DNA of 64,000 bases from UBA6183 sp046314755 (GCA_046314755.1 JBKDBG010000033.1:1-64000), one strand, 5' to 3'. Positions 33,001 to 42,367 are shown, numbered from the stretch's first letter. Numbers and translations: made by a program. Notes: generated by a model not told the origin, from the letters alone.

Positions 33001-35452
33001 GACCGCAATCAGGATTGATACCCGGATAATCTCCTAACCTATCACTAACAGAACTTAACATAAATTGAATACCGGCTCTGTCAGGACTTGAATAAGGACC
33101 AGGGCACTCTACTCCTTTTTTACCCAAACCTCTTGCATCAGGACGCATGAGTTTAAGTTGAACTTGATCATCATGTTCGCAATCAAGTGAATCGAGTTTT
33201 TGAATATCGTTTGCAACAATATGGCTTTTTGCACCCACATTGTTTAATGAGTCTTTTAAGAATTGACGTACGGTGATACAACGCTGCACACCACGGTTAA
33301 ACATGTAGCGATAAAAACTAGTTGGTTCCGGACTGTTCGGAATTAAACTGTCATAATGGTGTTTTACAAAATCTCCATTAATGGCAGTATACTTTAAGGT
33401 CATGGTATCAAACTTAGGGTCGATGAGTGTACCTCTAGGCACGAAACCATAACCACCTTGTCCCGGAATGGTATTTCCGTAGAAACCAACAAATGGATCA
33501 GGAGCACCATTTTGTAAAATAAATCGGTTGTACGGCTCCAAATCTTGAGGAGCTGGCTGGCCTTGCACGTTACGTGAAGGAATATTATCAATACGTGGCC
33601 ATAGCACAGTTTGATTGGTAAACGGATCAGTCCAAGTACCTTGGTTTAAACTCCATAAGCCGGTGTTTGGATCTAGGTAAACCGGTCTATTCCACCATAG
33701 AGTATCCCAATTTTGCACCCAAATTTTCCTTGGATTAGCAGTTGGAAGCGTGTCGGCAGGTGTTCTTGTGTATTGCTGAGGATTCCAAGGCATAAAATCA
33801 TGCCCGTATCTGTACCATTTGTACACAATATCCCAATCGGTATAATTATGTAATGGAAGCGTATCGTTTGAGAAATTACAATCCAAACGTCTACCCGGAA
33901 ATCTTTGTCCGTTTTGTACCCAATAACCGGTACTGTTGTTGTATTGGTCCATAGCAGTTGACCAACCACCCAATGGAGGGAAACCTACATTAGGTACTAA
34001 AAATGAAGTACATTGAGGAGCCACAGGATCACCAAAATCCCATAACCTGAATACGTGTTCCGATCTAAAATATTGACTGGTATTTACAAAGTCAACCGTT
34101 TTATAATAACCGCTAGGTAATGCTGAACATTGGTTTTTATCAGCAGGGTCGAGCGTAATCATGTTTGGTGGATCTTCAATCCTTGCCCTCGGCCCGAGCA
34201 CATAAATAGAGTCAAATAAAGTTTTATTACAAGGAGCAGGTGAAAGGGTTAAGCGAACGCGGTAACCGCCTAAACGTGTAACGAAGGTATGAGGAACTGT
34301 CCAGTTGCTGGTGTTAAAGTTTAATTGCATTGATTGAGGATCATCAAATACCCACAACAATTCTCCATTACCCGGATTTACTAAGTCATTAGGAGTTTGT
34401 TTGAAAATTAATGTAGCATTACCTTCTCTACCCCAGCAAACAGAATCTCTTCTTAATACCGGATCATTTAAGGTAAGCATACTAATGGTGTCAAACTGAA
34501 TCTTAATATTTTGAGGCTTGTTACCTGGACTTGTTGATGACATTCTAAAACTGTCGATACAACCTGTTACATCCTCAATAATTAATGCAGGAAGGAATGT
34601 TCCGTTTTTAGTGTATTTGTGATAGATGGTATCGTAATTGTACTCGTCTCTTGGCAACACAAAAGGAGCACTTCTGGTAACGGTATTTCCATCACCAAAA
34701 TCCCAAGTGTAACGACTTACCTGATTGAAAGGAACCTGACTAATAGTTGTGTTTTTGAACATGTATTGTGAGGTATCACAATTACGCGACCCAAAAACTT
34801 GGAAAGAAGGCGTAATATTATTTTTAATGGTGATTAAACCATTGTACGTAACCTCTTTAAAACATCCTTTGTCATCAGTTACTTTTACGGTGATATTATA
34901 TTGGTTACTGGCTGAATAAGTGTGGGCATATTGTTGTCCGTTAGCCGGAGTTGGCTGAACCGTTAAAAAACCATCACCCCAAAGCAATTGTAATTGAGCA
35001 ATATTGTTGTCTGTTTTTTGGCTATTGTCAACCAAGGTTACCAAATTGCCTCTGAAACATTGAATAGGACTGCCATTTACCGTAGCAGCAGCAATTGGCA
35101 AATTATAAACAATCGTGTTTAAGGTTATGGATGCTTTTGACCCATTGCTGAGATCTGCCTCTACCTTAATTGTTTTGTTACCTGCTGTAGCGTAAGTGTA
35201 TCTGAATTGATAATTTGGGCCTGCACCGGGAACAGTTCCTTCAAACGTACCGTTGTTGTCCATGTCAAACTTCATGGCAGTGGCCGTAACACCACCGGGC
35301 AAACCCGAGATGTTGGCGTCAAGAACCAACTCATCACCCAAACATACATAAGCAGCGCTGGGCGTAACTGCTACCGTTTGCGCATTTGCCTTTAAAAGCG
35401 TAAGGCAGCTGAGCACAAACATCATTAGATTAATTCGTAAGAGCTTATTCAT
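30044..35452 (-). CDS. Giant PKD-repeat surface protein with gliding-motility C-terminal domain
   Basis: About 1,800 residues. It has a signal peptide (ending LLKANAQ), several PKD domains near the N-terminus and again toward the C-terminus (for example YTWDFGDGNTVTR, MKWYFGDGDSAMW), a long middle (about 430-1,080) rich in Trp, Pro, Asn and Asp with few clear domains, and a C-terminal gliding-motility/T9SS type B domain (NVFTPNKDNKNDVFN, NRWGTKVFE, ending VTLIRDDE). It should be exported by T9SS and displayed on the surface, probably as an adhesin. The start is the ATG at 35452 (MNKLLRINLMMF); 35476 is possible. It is the third gene after the ECF sigma and anti-sigma-like genes. Confidence 0.88.
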   Translation of the reverse strand: MNKLLRINLMMFVLSCLTLLKANAQTVAVTPSAAYVCLGDELVLDANISGLPGGVTATAMKFDMDNNGTFEGTVPGAGPNYQFRYTYATAGNKTIKVEADLSNGSKASITLNTIVYNLPIAAATVNGSPIQCFRGNLVTLVDNSQKTDNNIAQLQLLWGDGFLTVQPTPANGQQYAHTYSASNQYNITVKVTDDKGCFKEVTYNGLITIKNNITPSFQVFGSRNCDTSQYMFKNTTISQVPFNQVSRYTWDFGDGNTVTRSAPFVLPRDEYNYDTIYHKYTKNGTFLPALIIEDVTGCIDSFRMSSTSPGNKPQNIKIQFDTISMLTLNDPVLRRDSVCWGREGNATLIFKQTPNDLVNPGNGELLWVFDDPQSMQLNFNTSNWTVPHTFVTRLGGYRVRLTLSPAPCNKTLFDSIYVLGPRARIEDPPNMITLDPADKNQCSALPSGYYKTVDFVNTSQYFRSEHVFRLWDFGDPVAPQCTSFLVPNVGFPPLGGWSTAMDQYNNSTGYWVQNGQRFPGRRLDCNFSNDTLPLHNYTDWDIVYKWYRYGHDFMPWNPQQYTRTPADTLPTANPRKIWVQNWDTLWWNRPVYLDPNTGLWSLNQGTWTDPFTNQTVLWPRIDNIPSRNVQGQPAPQDLEPYNRFILQNGAPDPFVGFYGNTIPGQGGYGFVPRGTLIDPKFDTMTLKYTAINGDFVKHHYDSLIPNSPEPTSFYRYMFNRGVQRCITVRQFLKDSLNNVGAKSHIVANDIQKLDSLDCEHDDQVQLKLMRPDARGLGKKGVECPGPYSSPDRAGIQFMLSSVSDRLGDYPGINPDCGQSFILFNHDSMADRLDQTPCALDAFMGFGGGTTPGGLNRPPFANRQDFGQFLPPNLWADPFGTSFWYHYGPGVASGWPLDRPANPEGWVTVGLIVGSGDPANACISDTIWYHNFLYFGDLDGRFFIDPTYHPVTKAPTNGACKLYCKNDIVNFVYIDSTQLNLKHSTISWGDNSVTVDSFIYAANPKQNDGYFVNGFRRVRYQIYYGPCGEWTDGIVYDSIVFPNGIPGVNVDTVWKDNYTFRLFNATTNPFGSLVFLGRSGDSTNWQECGRSFWVKDRDTLSVFYVPDYQDQARMLLPVQHKYWSSSYENDCKRPGAAPRAVSHLLGSTQECKKQAQDSKLLVRGVIDSAMVRNSRMEFDEIFCVGEEVHFYDSVRYFRPDCSLSDPINGNPNRDWSDPTRPALDPPFDSYHYDTADYWRKGATDPNDFRPDGSYVEKMKWYFGDGDSAMWTRPVHKYKNPGKYTVTMLSRDRLGCWDTSYATVYVTEPVSEPLIKPGLYNCGDLVTFFDGSFMKPVPGVTQNVYDSIKTNFWFFGERKTDTLRFDAQAIDTPVWLYRGNGSFRIKLVVESHQGCKDTGFANLYISGPRPFIKVITDTVGCSPFTVKVVNYADVFGGRDAADTPTKSTIILWGDANNQQTVSLGRYDTLSFTYNDSGTFFIFAKSDDNNPQSDNQGCKIVYFPDTIGGIDAPIKITVKRSYPAEIRLDKQTVCVDQVFNVTNLSDTISYTEFKYIVADSATNSAVQTVVKTNLENRFPLTISDTGMYKVLLEPTTVAPGLPFCRLFDTVGIKVVRPYASFEIDSAKNSSKFGLRNTSLSSSQYTWTAARVKDPNTIIATVDKVESDRDWLYDFGTDTGDVIICLEAFTADPAKPICLDKVCDTISYRFVTQLEIYNVFTPNKDNKNDVFNIVIQGEAEYDLVIYNRWGTKVFETKSAAIDWDGTNMNDGTACPAGTYYYVFKYSLLNGESKTVNGTVTLIRDDE

Positions 35453-35521
35453 ATATATTATTTTGTTATTTTTCATTTCTTTCAATTCACTAACTTAAGA
35501 ATTCCACTTGTAAAACACAAT

Positions 35522-36592
35522 TTATTGTTTTAATAACAGTAAACCATTGTAAACCTCAGGCACTTGCATTCCTTTTATTTGGTATTTGAGTGTTACCATA
35601 TAAATCCCGGGCTCACAAGTTGTACCATTGTAAACATTTGTACCATTCCAAAACTTAGTTTTGTTTTTAGTTTCGAATACAATTTTTCCAACTTGGTCGG
35701 TAATTTTTAATTCATATAAGGTTTCATTGTCTATCGTAATCACAAACTCATCATTGTATCCATCATGATTAAATGGTGTAAATACATTTGGTATTTGCGG
35801 TTTACTAAAATCAGCCTCTGTGTAGGTCTCAAACAACGAATCGATAGGCGACTGTTTACGTTCACCCAAATCGCCCATAACGGCCTTTTGAATAAACGAA
35901 TCCCCACCATTTTGTTTATCTAACTCGGCTTGTTGGGTTGGATCATTTTCTTGATTATTCATTTCACTCACATCACTCTTGGCCACAACTATTAATGAAT
36001 CCGCACTTATTATTTGTTCTTTGTTGATGTTTGAGGAAACATGAACGTCTTCTGTTGATACCACAACTTGATCCGCAGGAGGAGCTGAGCTTGGAGCAGA
36101 TTCCGCAGGAGTAATTTCCTTTATTGAAATATGACCGTCATCAGAAAGTGTATTTTTGGGCTTAGCTGTTTCAATAGAAACAGAACTTTCCTCAATTTGC
36201 GGTTCAGTATGAATTACAGGTTGTTCTACTTTTTCAAATACTGCTTCATTCACTTGCTCCGACTGAATGGCAGCAATATTTTGTTCAATACTTTGCTCGG
36301 TAGCACCAACAATCACCAAAGAATCTTTATCTGATGGTTGGCTTACGAATTGATAACCTAACAAAGACACCCCTGTGGTTACGGCAGTAATGATAGCAAC
36401 TGCAATTTTTGAGGTTAAAGTAAAAGCTTTTACCGAACCGGTAGCCACCTTAGTTGCAGATGCAGCCGGGTTTATTGCTGGGATTTGATTGATTTGATGG
36501 CTGATGGAATTCCATAATTCAGCTGGCGGATCTGATTTAAAATCCGACAACTCATTTCTGAGTAATTCATCAACCTTCTTATTTATACTCAT
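35522..36592 (-). CDS. Anti-sigma-like membrane protein with gliding-motility C-terminal domain
   Basis: 356 residues. The N-terminal part (1-50; VDELLRNELSDFKSDPPAELWNSI in pieces) is the anti-sigma-type cytoplasmic region. A membrane helix follows at about 60-80 (KIAVAIITAVTTGVSLLGY). A long acidic, Ser/Glu-rich linker crosses the periplasm. The last 90 residues (PNVFTPFNHDGYNDEF, then KITDQVGKIVFE, then GTTCEPGIYMVTLKY) are a gliding-motility/T9SS type B-like domain. Its ATG overlaps the sigma stop as ATGA, so it is coupled to the sigma gene. It probably holds the sigma factor at the membrane and senses a periplasmic cue; a link to T9SS cargo is inference. Confidence 0.82.
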   Translation of the reverse strand: MSINKKVDELLRNELSDFKSDPPAELWNSISHQINQIPAINPAASATKVATGSVKAFTLTSKIAVAIITAVTTGVSLLGYQFVSQPSDKDSLVIVGATEQSIEQNIAAIQSEQVNEAVFEKVEQPVIHTEPQIEESSVSIETAKPKNTLSDDGHISIKEITPAESAPSSAPPADQVVVSTEDVHVSSNINKEQIISADSLIVVAKSDVSEMNNQENDPTQQAELDKQNGGDSFIQKAVMGDLGERKQSPIDSLFETYTEADFSKPQIPNVFTPFNHDGYNDEFVITIDNETLYELKITDQVGKIVFETKNKTKFWNGTNVYNGTTCEPGIYMVTLKYQIKGMQVPEVYNGLLLLKQ

Positions 36593-37140
36593 GATATCTC
36601 TTTTACACTACTTAGTTTTTTTAATTCTTCCTGAAGGATTACCCTCGCTCTGCTTAACTGTGATTTTGAAGTTCCCTCCGAAATACCCATAATCTCAGCA
36701 ATTTCAGCGTGAGAATAACCTTCTACTATGTACAAATTCAATACTGTTCTGTATCCAGGGGCCATTTGATTCATTATTTGTAAAATTTCCTTTTGTGAAA
36801 TTTTATCCAATGTATGATCATCCACCAATTTATCCTCCGCTCCTTCAGCTCCTGAGTGATACATGTGTACTTTATTTACACGATAGAATTCTAAAGCACA
36901 ATTAATAAATATACGCTTCATCCAACCTTCAAAAGAACCATTCCCTTCAAATTGATGCAATTTGGTAAATACCTTGATAAACCCGTCCTGCATGATATCC
37001 TTCGCTTCTTCCTTATTACTGCTGTACCTGATACAGATACCGTACATTGTTGAAGCAAACTTCTCATACAAGGCTTTTTGAGCCTTACCGTCACCTGCAA
37101 TACATTTCTGTATTAACTCATGCTCCTTATTAATTGCCAC
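36589..37140 (-). CDS. ECF RNA polymerase sigma factor
   Basis: A 183-residue extracytoplasmic-function sigma-70 protein. Region 2 includes EEAKDIMQDGFIKVFTKL and FEGWMKRIFINCALEFYR. Region 4 is the helix-turn-helix YSHAEIAEIMGISEGTSKS. It directs RNA polymerase to stress or envelope promoters and is presumably held by the protein encoded next. The start is GTG at 37140; no ATG lies in frame near it. The sigma, anti-sigma-like and giant PKD genes are co-directional, and the divergent side of its promoter region serves the second giant protein. Confidence 0.92.
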   Translation of the reverse strand: MAINKEHELIQKCIAGDGKAQKALYEKFASTMYGICIRYSSNKEEAKDIMQDGFIKVFTKLHQFEGNGSFEGWMKRIFINCALEFYRVNKVHMYHSGAEGAEDKLVDDHTLDKISQKEILQIMNQMAPGYRTVLNLYIVEGYSHAEIAEIMGISEGTSKSQLSRARVILQEELKKLSSVKEIS

Positions 37141-37244
37141 TTTATTGTCGGTTAATTCTTATGATGAATATTTGAGTTGATTGGTTGCAATATATTTTCA
37201 ATTTTTATTAAAAGTTTCTTTATGCAACGGAATTTCATCCCCAT

Positions 37245-40200
37245 TTGTCTATTTTAGCAGATACTAGAAACGATTCTATCTTGATTTCGCTTGGGAAAAT
37301 ATCACGTTATATATTGCTTACATTTTTGATTGTGTGTAAGTTAAATGCACCGGCACACCAAATTGATTCGGTTCAGGTTACTTCAACTTTTATTCGAAAT
37401 GAAGGTCAATGGGAGAATCCTGCCCTATTTCTATACAGCGCAAACCACACCCAAGTATTTTTTGAAAATAAGGGCTTAAGGTACTTTTTCGACCATCCGG
37501 AGGATATTGAAGCCTATTTTGACCACCAAAAAAATCCTCATTTATTTAACACCAAAACTATAAGAAGGCATGCTGTTTTTATGGAATTTATCAATAGCGA
37601 AACTATTTTTCCTCAAGGTGGGGAAGAACAGCTAGCAAAATTGAACTTTATTCAGGGAAACGAATCAAAATACTGGAAATCAAACGTAAGAACCTACCAA
37701 ATTATCCAATACAAGAACTTGTATAAAGGAGTTGATTTAAAAGTTTACCCGCATGTTATGGGGGTGAAATACGATTTTATTATTCAGCCCAAATCTGATT
37801 ATCAACAAATTAAATGGAAATACGAAGGTGCTGAAAAAGTACTGTTAAAAAACAGACAACTGCACATTAAAACAAGTGTGAACACCTTAATTGACCTTGC
37901 CCCATTTGCTTACCAATGGATTAACGGAGTTCGAATGGAGGTTGCTTGCGAGTTTAACTTGAACAAAATGGGAGAGGTAGGCTTCGTTTTAGGCGATTAC
38001 AACCCAAACTTCGAAATCATAATTGACCCGGTTTTGGTGTTTAGCACCTACAGCGGAAGCAGCGTTGATAACTTTGGGCATAGTGCTACTTTTGATGATG
38101 AAGGCAACTTATATACAGCGGGAATCGCCCGCAACCCAACAGATTTCCCGAATGGCCGATATCCGGTAACTATTGGGGCGTTTCAAACCACTTGGGGAGG
38201 AGGAGTAGGAAATTGGCCACAGTTTGGTTTCCCGTGTGACATTTCAATCAGCAAGTACAATAACGATGGAAGCAACCTAATCTATGCCACTTATTTAGGT
38301 GGAAACAGAAATGAATATCCCATTAGTATTGTAGCTGATAGTCAAGGGAATTTATTCATATTAGGAACCACATTGTCGGCAAACTACCCAACTACCATGG
38401 GGGCCTACCAAACAAATAAAGCAGATTCTTTTGATATTGTAGTAAGTAAATTAAGCGCCAACGGAACCCAACTTTTAGGAAGTACTTACTTTGGAGGCAA
38501 TGGTATTGATGGATTAAACATTGCCGATACCCTAAGAATGAATTATGCAGATGAGTTTAGGGGGGAAATTCAATTATCGTCAAATGGTGACGTTTATATT
38601 GTCTCCAATACAGTATCTACTAATTTAAATGGAACAAGCAATGCACTGCAAACAACCAAAAATGGATTACAAGACGGGATTATTTTAAAGTTTAATTCAT
38701 CCCTTAATCAACTTAAAGCTTTTACTTTTTTAGGCCAAAACCAACAAGACGCATTATACTCCATTGATGTTTATCCTAATGCTAATGTAATTGTGGCCGG
38801 AGGAACTCAAAGTCAAGGATTTAACGTCAATTCATCTCATTTTAAAGCCACTTATAATGGAGGGATTAGTGATGCCTTTATAGCTATTATTGACAGCAAC
38901 CTTTCACAACTCACCAACATCAGATATTGGGGCAGCAATACTTATGACCAAGCGTATTTTGTAAAACTCGATCCGCAACAGCGCCCGGTTTTAATGGGAC
39001 AGGCATTTGACAGTATTTTTATAAGCACAGGAGTATATCGCAATACGAATGGTTCTTTGTTTATCACCAAGTTTACCCAACAGTTGAACCAAGTTGTGTT
39101 TTCAACCCAAATTGGGAATGGAGTAAAAAACAATGCCTTGGCTCCAAGTGCATTTATGGTAGATGTTTGCGGAAAAATTTATGGGTCGGTTTGGGGCGGT
39201 GCCGTAAATTTTCAATCAAGATTCAGGCAGTTACAGCCTAGTCAATTTCAAAGTTCAACAACAGGCATGCCGGTTAGTGTAAATGCATTTCAAACCAATA
39301 CCGATAACAGCGACTTTTATCTATTTGTGTTGAGCGAAAATGGAGATTCTCTCAATTATGCGACATTTTTTGGCGAGAATAATGATCCTGACCATGTTGA
39401 TGGTGGAACTAGTAGATTTGATAAACGTGGAATTGTGTATCAATCAGTTTGTGCCAGTTGTAGTGGGGGTATTTTTGGAAGTTTCCCGACAACCGTTGGA
39501 AGTTATTCACCAAAAAATGAAAGTCCTCGTTGCAGTAATGCCGGTTTTAAATTTGATTTTAGGCAAGGAAACGTACTTACTGCTGATTTTTTGATTCAAC
39601 CTCGAAATGGATGCTCAGATACAACCATCCAATTCCTAAATAACTCATTCGGTGCTACAAAAAGCTATTGGTATATAAATAACCAGTTAAGGGATTCATC
39701 CATCAACTTTGCTCAAACGTTTAATGCACCCGGACAATACCAAGTTAAGTTGGTTGTAACTAATGCCGCAACCTGTAACTCCATTGACTCTATTATTAAA
39801 AACATTCACATTCATCCCTCAGCACAAGCTTTATTTGATGCAGTTTATGATACTTGCAGTACCAAACTCAATTTTCAAAACAAGTCTCTTGTTGATACCG
39901 GTTTTGTAGCCAATTACCTCTGGTTTTTTGGTGATGGAGATACTTCTACGTTGTCAAATCCAACACACACCTATTTAGCTAACGGTAATTTTCCCGTTCA
40001 ACTTATTGTAAATTCAGGTAGTATTTGTGCCGACACTGCAGAAAGGATTGTAGTAATTGATTCAAGCAAGCTGGCTATTAGCAGTTCATTCTCGCCAACC
40101 GACTCATTGTATTGTGCTCCTTTTCTATTGCAAATCCGAAACAACCGAGCCAATGAAATGGAACATTATTGGCAAATCAATAATACAGAAATTAGCAGGC

Positions 40201-41864
40201 CCTTTGGGGGTTTTGATACCATTTTAAACCAAGGTGTTTATCAAGTTAAACTGATTGAAAAATCAGCGTTCAGTTGCAATAAAGCAGATACCTTTACACG
40301 AACCTTTACTTTTTTACCGGAGCGTTTTCCGGATTTTAACTTTTTAATTGATTCCTGCACTTTGAGGGTTGATTTTCAAAACACTTCGTTTGCACAGCCG
40401 GGTGATTCCTTATTTTGTACTTGGGATTTTGGTGATGGAAATAACAGCAACACATTTAACCCCAATCATAAATATGCCGACACCGGAAACTTTGAGGTAA
40501 CTTTAACCTTGAACAAAGGATTTCCTTGCGAAAGAAGAATTACCAAACAAGTTCGGATTGAATTGAATGAAAGACAACTATTGTCGAGATTTAACATTGA
40601 GCCTGAGCCAATTTGCGAACCAACGGTTATTGAATTAATAAATACGAGCTTAAACAACACAAAAAGTTATTGGTATAGAAATGCTGTTTTTATGGACAGT
40701 ACCCAACAACAGGTGTTTGATACCATTAAACTCGCAGGAAAATATGTATATACCTTAGTAATTTATAACCCCAATACCTGCAAAATATATGACACGCTGT
40801 CTATTGAAACCCATGCCTATCCAAGTGCAGTTGCCAATTTTGTGATTAAAAAAGACAGCTGCTCCAACGCAGTTATCCTCACTAATAAAAGCTCAAGCAA
40901 TTCAAGCTCCGGCATCAATTATTTATGGGATTTTGGCAATGGATTTTCTTCTACTCAAGCACACCCCGACATTAATTACGATACCACCGGAAAATATTTG
41001 GTAACCTTAATTACACAAGCCGGAAGTCCTTGTGCCGATACGGCAACACAAGAGTTAAATTTCGTAAAAAATAGCCATGAGTTAAAAGCCAATTTCGAAC
41101 TTACCGACAGTATATTTTGTAATCCGCTGTATTTAAGCGTTAACTCCACCGGAGTTAATGGAAAACAATTTGAATGGCACATCAACCAACAATTACAGGG
41201 TATTGGAATTAACTTTAAAGATACCATTGAAACAGCGGGAACTTACCGTATTAAACTGAGGGTGATTGACAGCAGCAGTTGTACCATTACGGATTCAATG
41301 ATAAAAAACATTACCGTTGAAAATTTTTCGGAAGCTGATTTTAATATGAGCAGAGATAGTTGCTCCCTTTTGGTGCGCTTTTCTAACTTAAGTGCAGGAA
41401 GTGCCGCTTCTACTTTTGTTTGGAGTTTTGGCGATGGGGATACCTCCAAACAAATGAATCCGGAGCATGAATATAAACAAGGTGGAAACTATACTGTAAG
41501 GTTAATTTACAATGCAGGCAGCATTTGTGCTGATACGGCCGAAAATATTTATGCCATTGATGGTGATACGGGTGAGTTATTATTTATTCCGAATGTATTC
41601 ACCCCGAACAATGACGGTGATAATGATTGTTACAAAATACTTGGCGTAAGTACCAAATGCGATGAATATAAAATTATTGTTTACAACCGTTGGGGCAATC
41701 CGGTTTATGAAAATTTAGACGGAAGCAAATGTTGGAACGGCAATGCACAAAACGGTGAGCCTTTGCCATCAGGCGTGTATTACTATATAATGAAAGTAAA
41801 AAAACGGGAGGAGTCGGAAAGTACCCATCACGGAACCATTACCCTTATACGAGGCAATGATTAA
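37245..41864 (+). CDS. Giant SBBP/PKD surface protein with gliding-motility C-terminal domain
   Basis: About 1,539 residues. It has a signal-like hydrophobic N-terminus (YILLTFLIVCKLNAPA), a DUF7948-type domain (about 45-270), then SBBP beta-propeller repeats (about 275-760; units such as IYATYLGGNRNEYPISIV). Four tandem units of about 168 residues follow (777-1,440), each pairing a non-canonical Ig/PKD-like module with a canonical PKD (YLWFFGDGDTST and relatives). A gliding-motility/T9SS type B domain ends it (NVFTPNNDGDNDCYK to TLIRGND). No ATG fits; the frame opens at TTG 37245. It is divergent from the ECF sigma operon. Its stop overlaps the convergent gene's stop by 4 bp. Confidence 0.88.
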   Translation: MSILADTRNDSILISLGKISRYILLTFLIVCKLNAPAHQIDSVQVTSTFIRNEGQWENPALFLYSANHTQVFFENKGLRYFFDHPEDIEAYFDHQKNPHLFNTKTIRRHAVFMEFINSETIFPQGGEEQLAKLNFIQGNESKYWKSNVRTYQIIQYKNLYKGVDLKVYPHVMGVKYDFIIQPKSDYQQIKWKYEGAEKVLLKNRQLHIKTSVNTLIDLAPFAYQWINGVRMEVACEFNLNKMGEVGFVLGDYNPNFEIIIDPVLVFSTYSGSSVDNFGHSATFDDEGNLYTAGIARNPTDFPNGRYPVTIGAFQTTWGGGVGNWPQFGFPCDISISKYNNDGSNLIYATYLGGNRNEYPISIVADSQGNLFILGTTLSANYPTTMGAYQTNKADSFDIVVSKLSANGTQLLGSTYFGGNGIDGLNIADTLRMNYADEFRGEIQLSSNGDVYIVSNTVSTNLNGTSNALQTTKNGLQDGIILKFNSSLNQLKAFTFLGQNQQDALYSIDVYPNANVIVAGGTQSQGFNVNSSHFKATYNGGISDAFIAIIDSNLSQLTNIRYWGSNTYDQAYFVKLDPQQRPVLMGQAFDSIFISTGVYRNTNGSLFITKFTQQLNQVVFSTQIGNGVKNNALAPSAFMVDVCGKIYGSVWGGAVNFQSRFRQLQPSQFQSSTTGMPVSVNAFQTNTDNSDFYLFVLSENGDSLNYATFFGENNDPDHVDGGTSRFDKRGIVYQSVCASCSGGIFGSFPTTVGSYSPKNESPRCSNAGFKFDFRQGNVLTADFLIQPRNGCSDTTIQFLNNSFGATKSYWYINNQLRDSSINFAQTFNAPGQYQVKLVVTNAATCNSIDSIIKNIHIHPSAQALFDAVYDTCSTKLNFQNKSLVDTGFVANYLWFFGDGDTSTLSNPTHTYLANGNFPVQLIVNSGSICADTAERIVVIDSSKLAISSSFSPTDSLYCAPFLLQIRNNRANEMEHYWQINNTEISRPFGGFDTILNQGVYQVKLIEKSAFSCNKADTFTRTFTFLPERFPDFNFLIDSCTLRVDFQNTSFAQPGDSLFCTWDFGDGNNSNTFNPNHKYADTGNFEVTLTLNKGFPCERRITKQVRIELNERQLLSRFNIEPEPICEPTVIELINTSLNNTKSYWYRNAVFMDSTQQQVFDTIKLAGKYVYTLVIYNPNTCKIYDTLSIETHAYPSAVANFVIKKDSCSNAVILTNKSSSNSSSGINYLWDFGNGFSSTQAHPDINYDTTGKYLVTLITQAGSPCADTATQELNFVKNSHELKANFELTDSIFCNPLYLSVNSTGVNGKQFEWHINQQLQGIGINFKDTIETAGTYRIKLRVIDSSSCTITDSMIKNITVENFSEADFNMSRDSCSLLVRFSNLSAGSAASTFVWSFGDGDTSKQMNPEHEYKQGGNYTVRLIYNAGSICADTAENIYAIDGDTGELLFIPNVFTPNNDGDNDCYKILGVSTKCDEYKIIVYNRWGNPVYENLDGSKCWNGNAQNGEPLPSGVYYYIMKVKKREESESTHHGTITLIRGND

Positions 41865-42292
41865 TCGTTTCCTTTTTCAATTACCTGCCAACTATGATCG
41901 CCCAAAAGTTTTACGCTGGCAATATATTTTAGAACAGTTTTAGACCGCCCCCACTCCTTCGGACCAATTAATGAAAGGGTGTAATGATCATCCTTTTCAT
42001 ACAAATGATAAACTTGGTTTACCACAGGGTTAAAGCGAATATCTGATTGGTAAATATGCTCTGATATTTTCAAGCGGTCTTCAATTTCACGTACTTGGTG
42101 CATTATCAAATCGGCTTGTTTACGCAACATGTCAATTTCTTGTTGAGCGTAGTGATGCATAGCCTCTACCGCGTTGGCTTTTATTTGATTTTTGTCGGCC
42201 GGTCTAATGGGAACCGAACCTATACTAAGCGGAATTGGTGATAAAGATGCAGGACCTGTATAACTTTCGAACTCTTTTTCTGTTTCTGTCAT
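41861..42292 (-). CDS. DUF2452 protein
   Basis: 143 residues, cytoplasmic, with no membrane segment. It matches the DUF2452 family: an N-terminal SLSPIPLSIGSVPIRPADK stretch, a helical middle (HHYAQQEIDMLRKQADLIMH) and a C-terminal FNPVVNQVYHLYEKDDHYTLS then LIGPKEWG. The function of the family is unknown. Length agrees with the family. The start is ATG 42292; a TTG three codons upstream is discarded. It converges on the giant SBBP/PKD gene and shares TTAA with its stop. Confidence 0.82.
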   Translation of the reverse strand: MTETEKEFESYTGPASLSPIPLSIGSVPIRPADKNQIKANAVEAMHHYAQQEIDMLRKQADLIMHQVREIEDRLKISEHIYQSDIRFNPVVNQVYHLYEKDDHYTLSLIGPKEWGRSKTVLKYIASVKLLGDHSWQVIEKGND

Positions 42293-42367
42293 GATAATCA
42301 ATTACAAAATAAACACTCATAATCTTAAAACGTTTCAAAGTTTAAACAATTATGCCCTTTTATTGGT

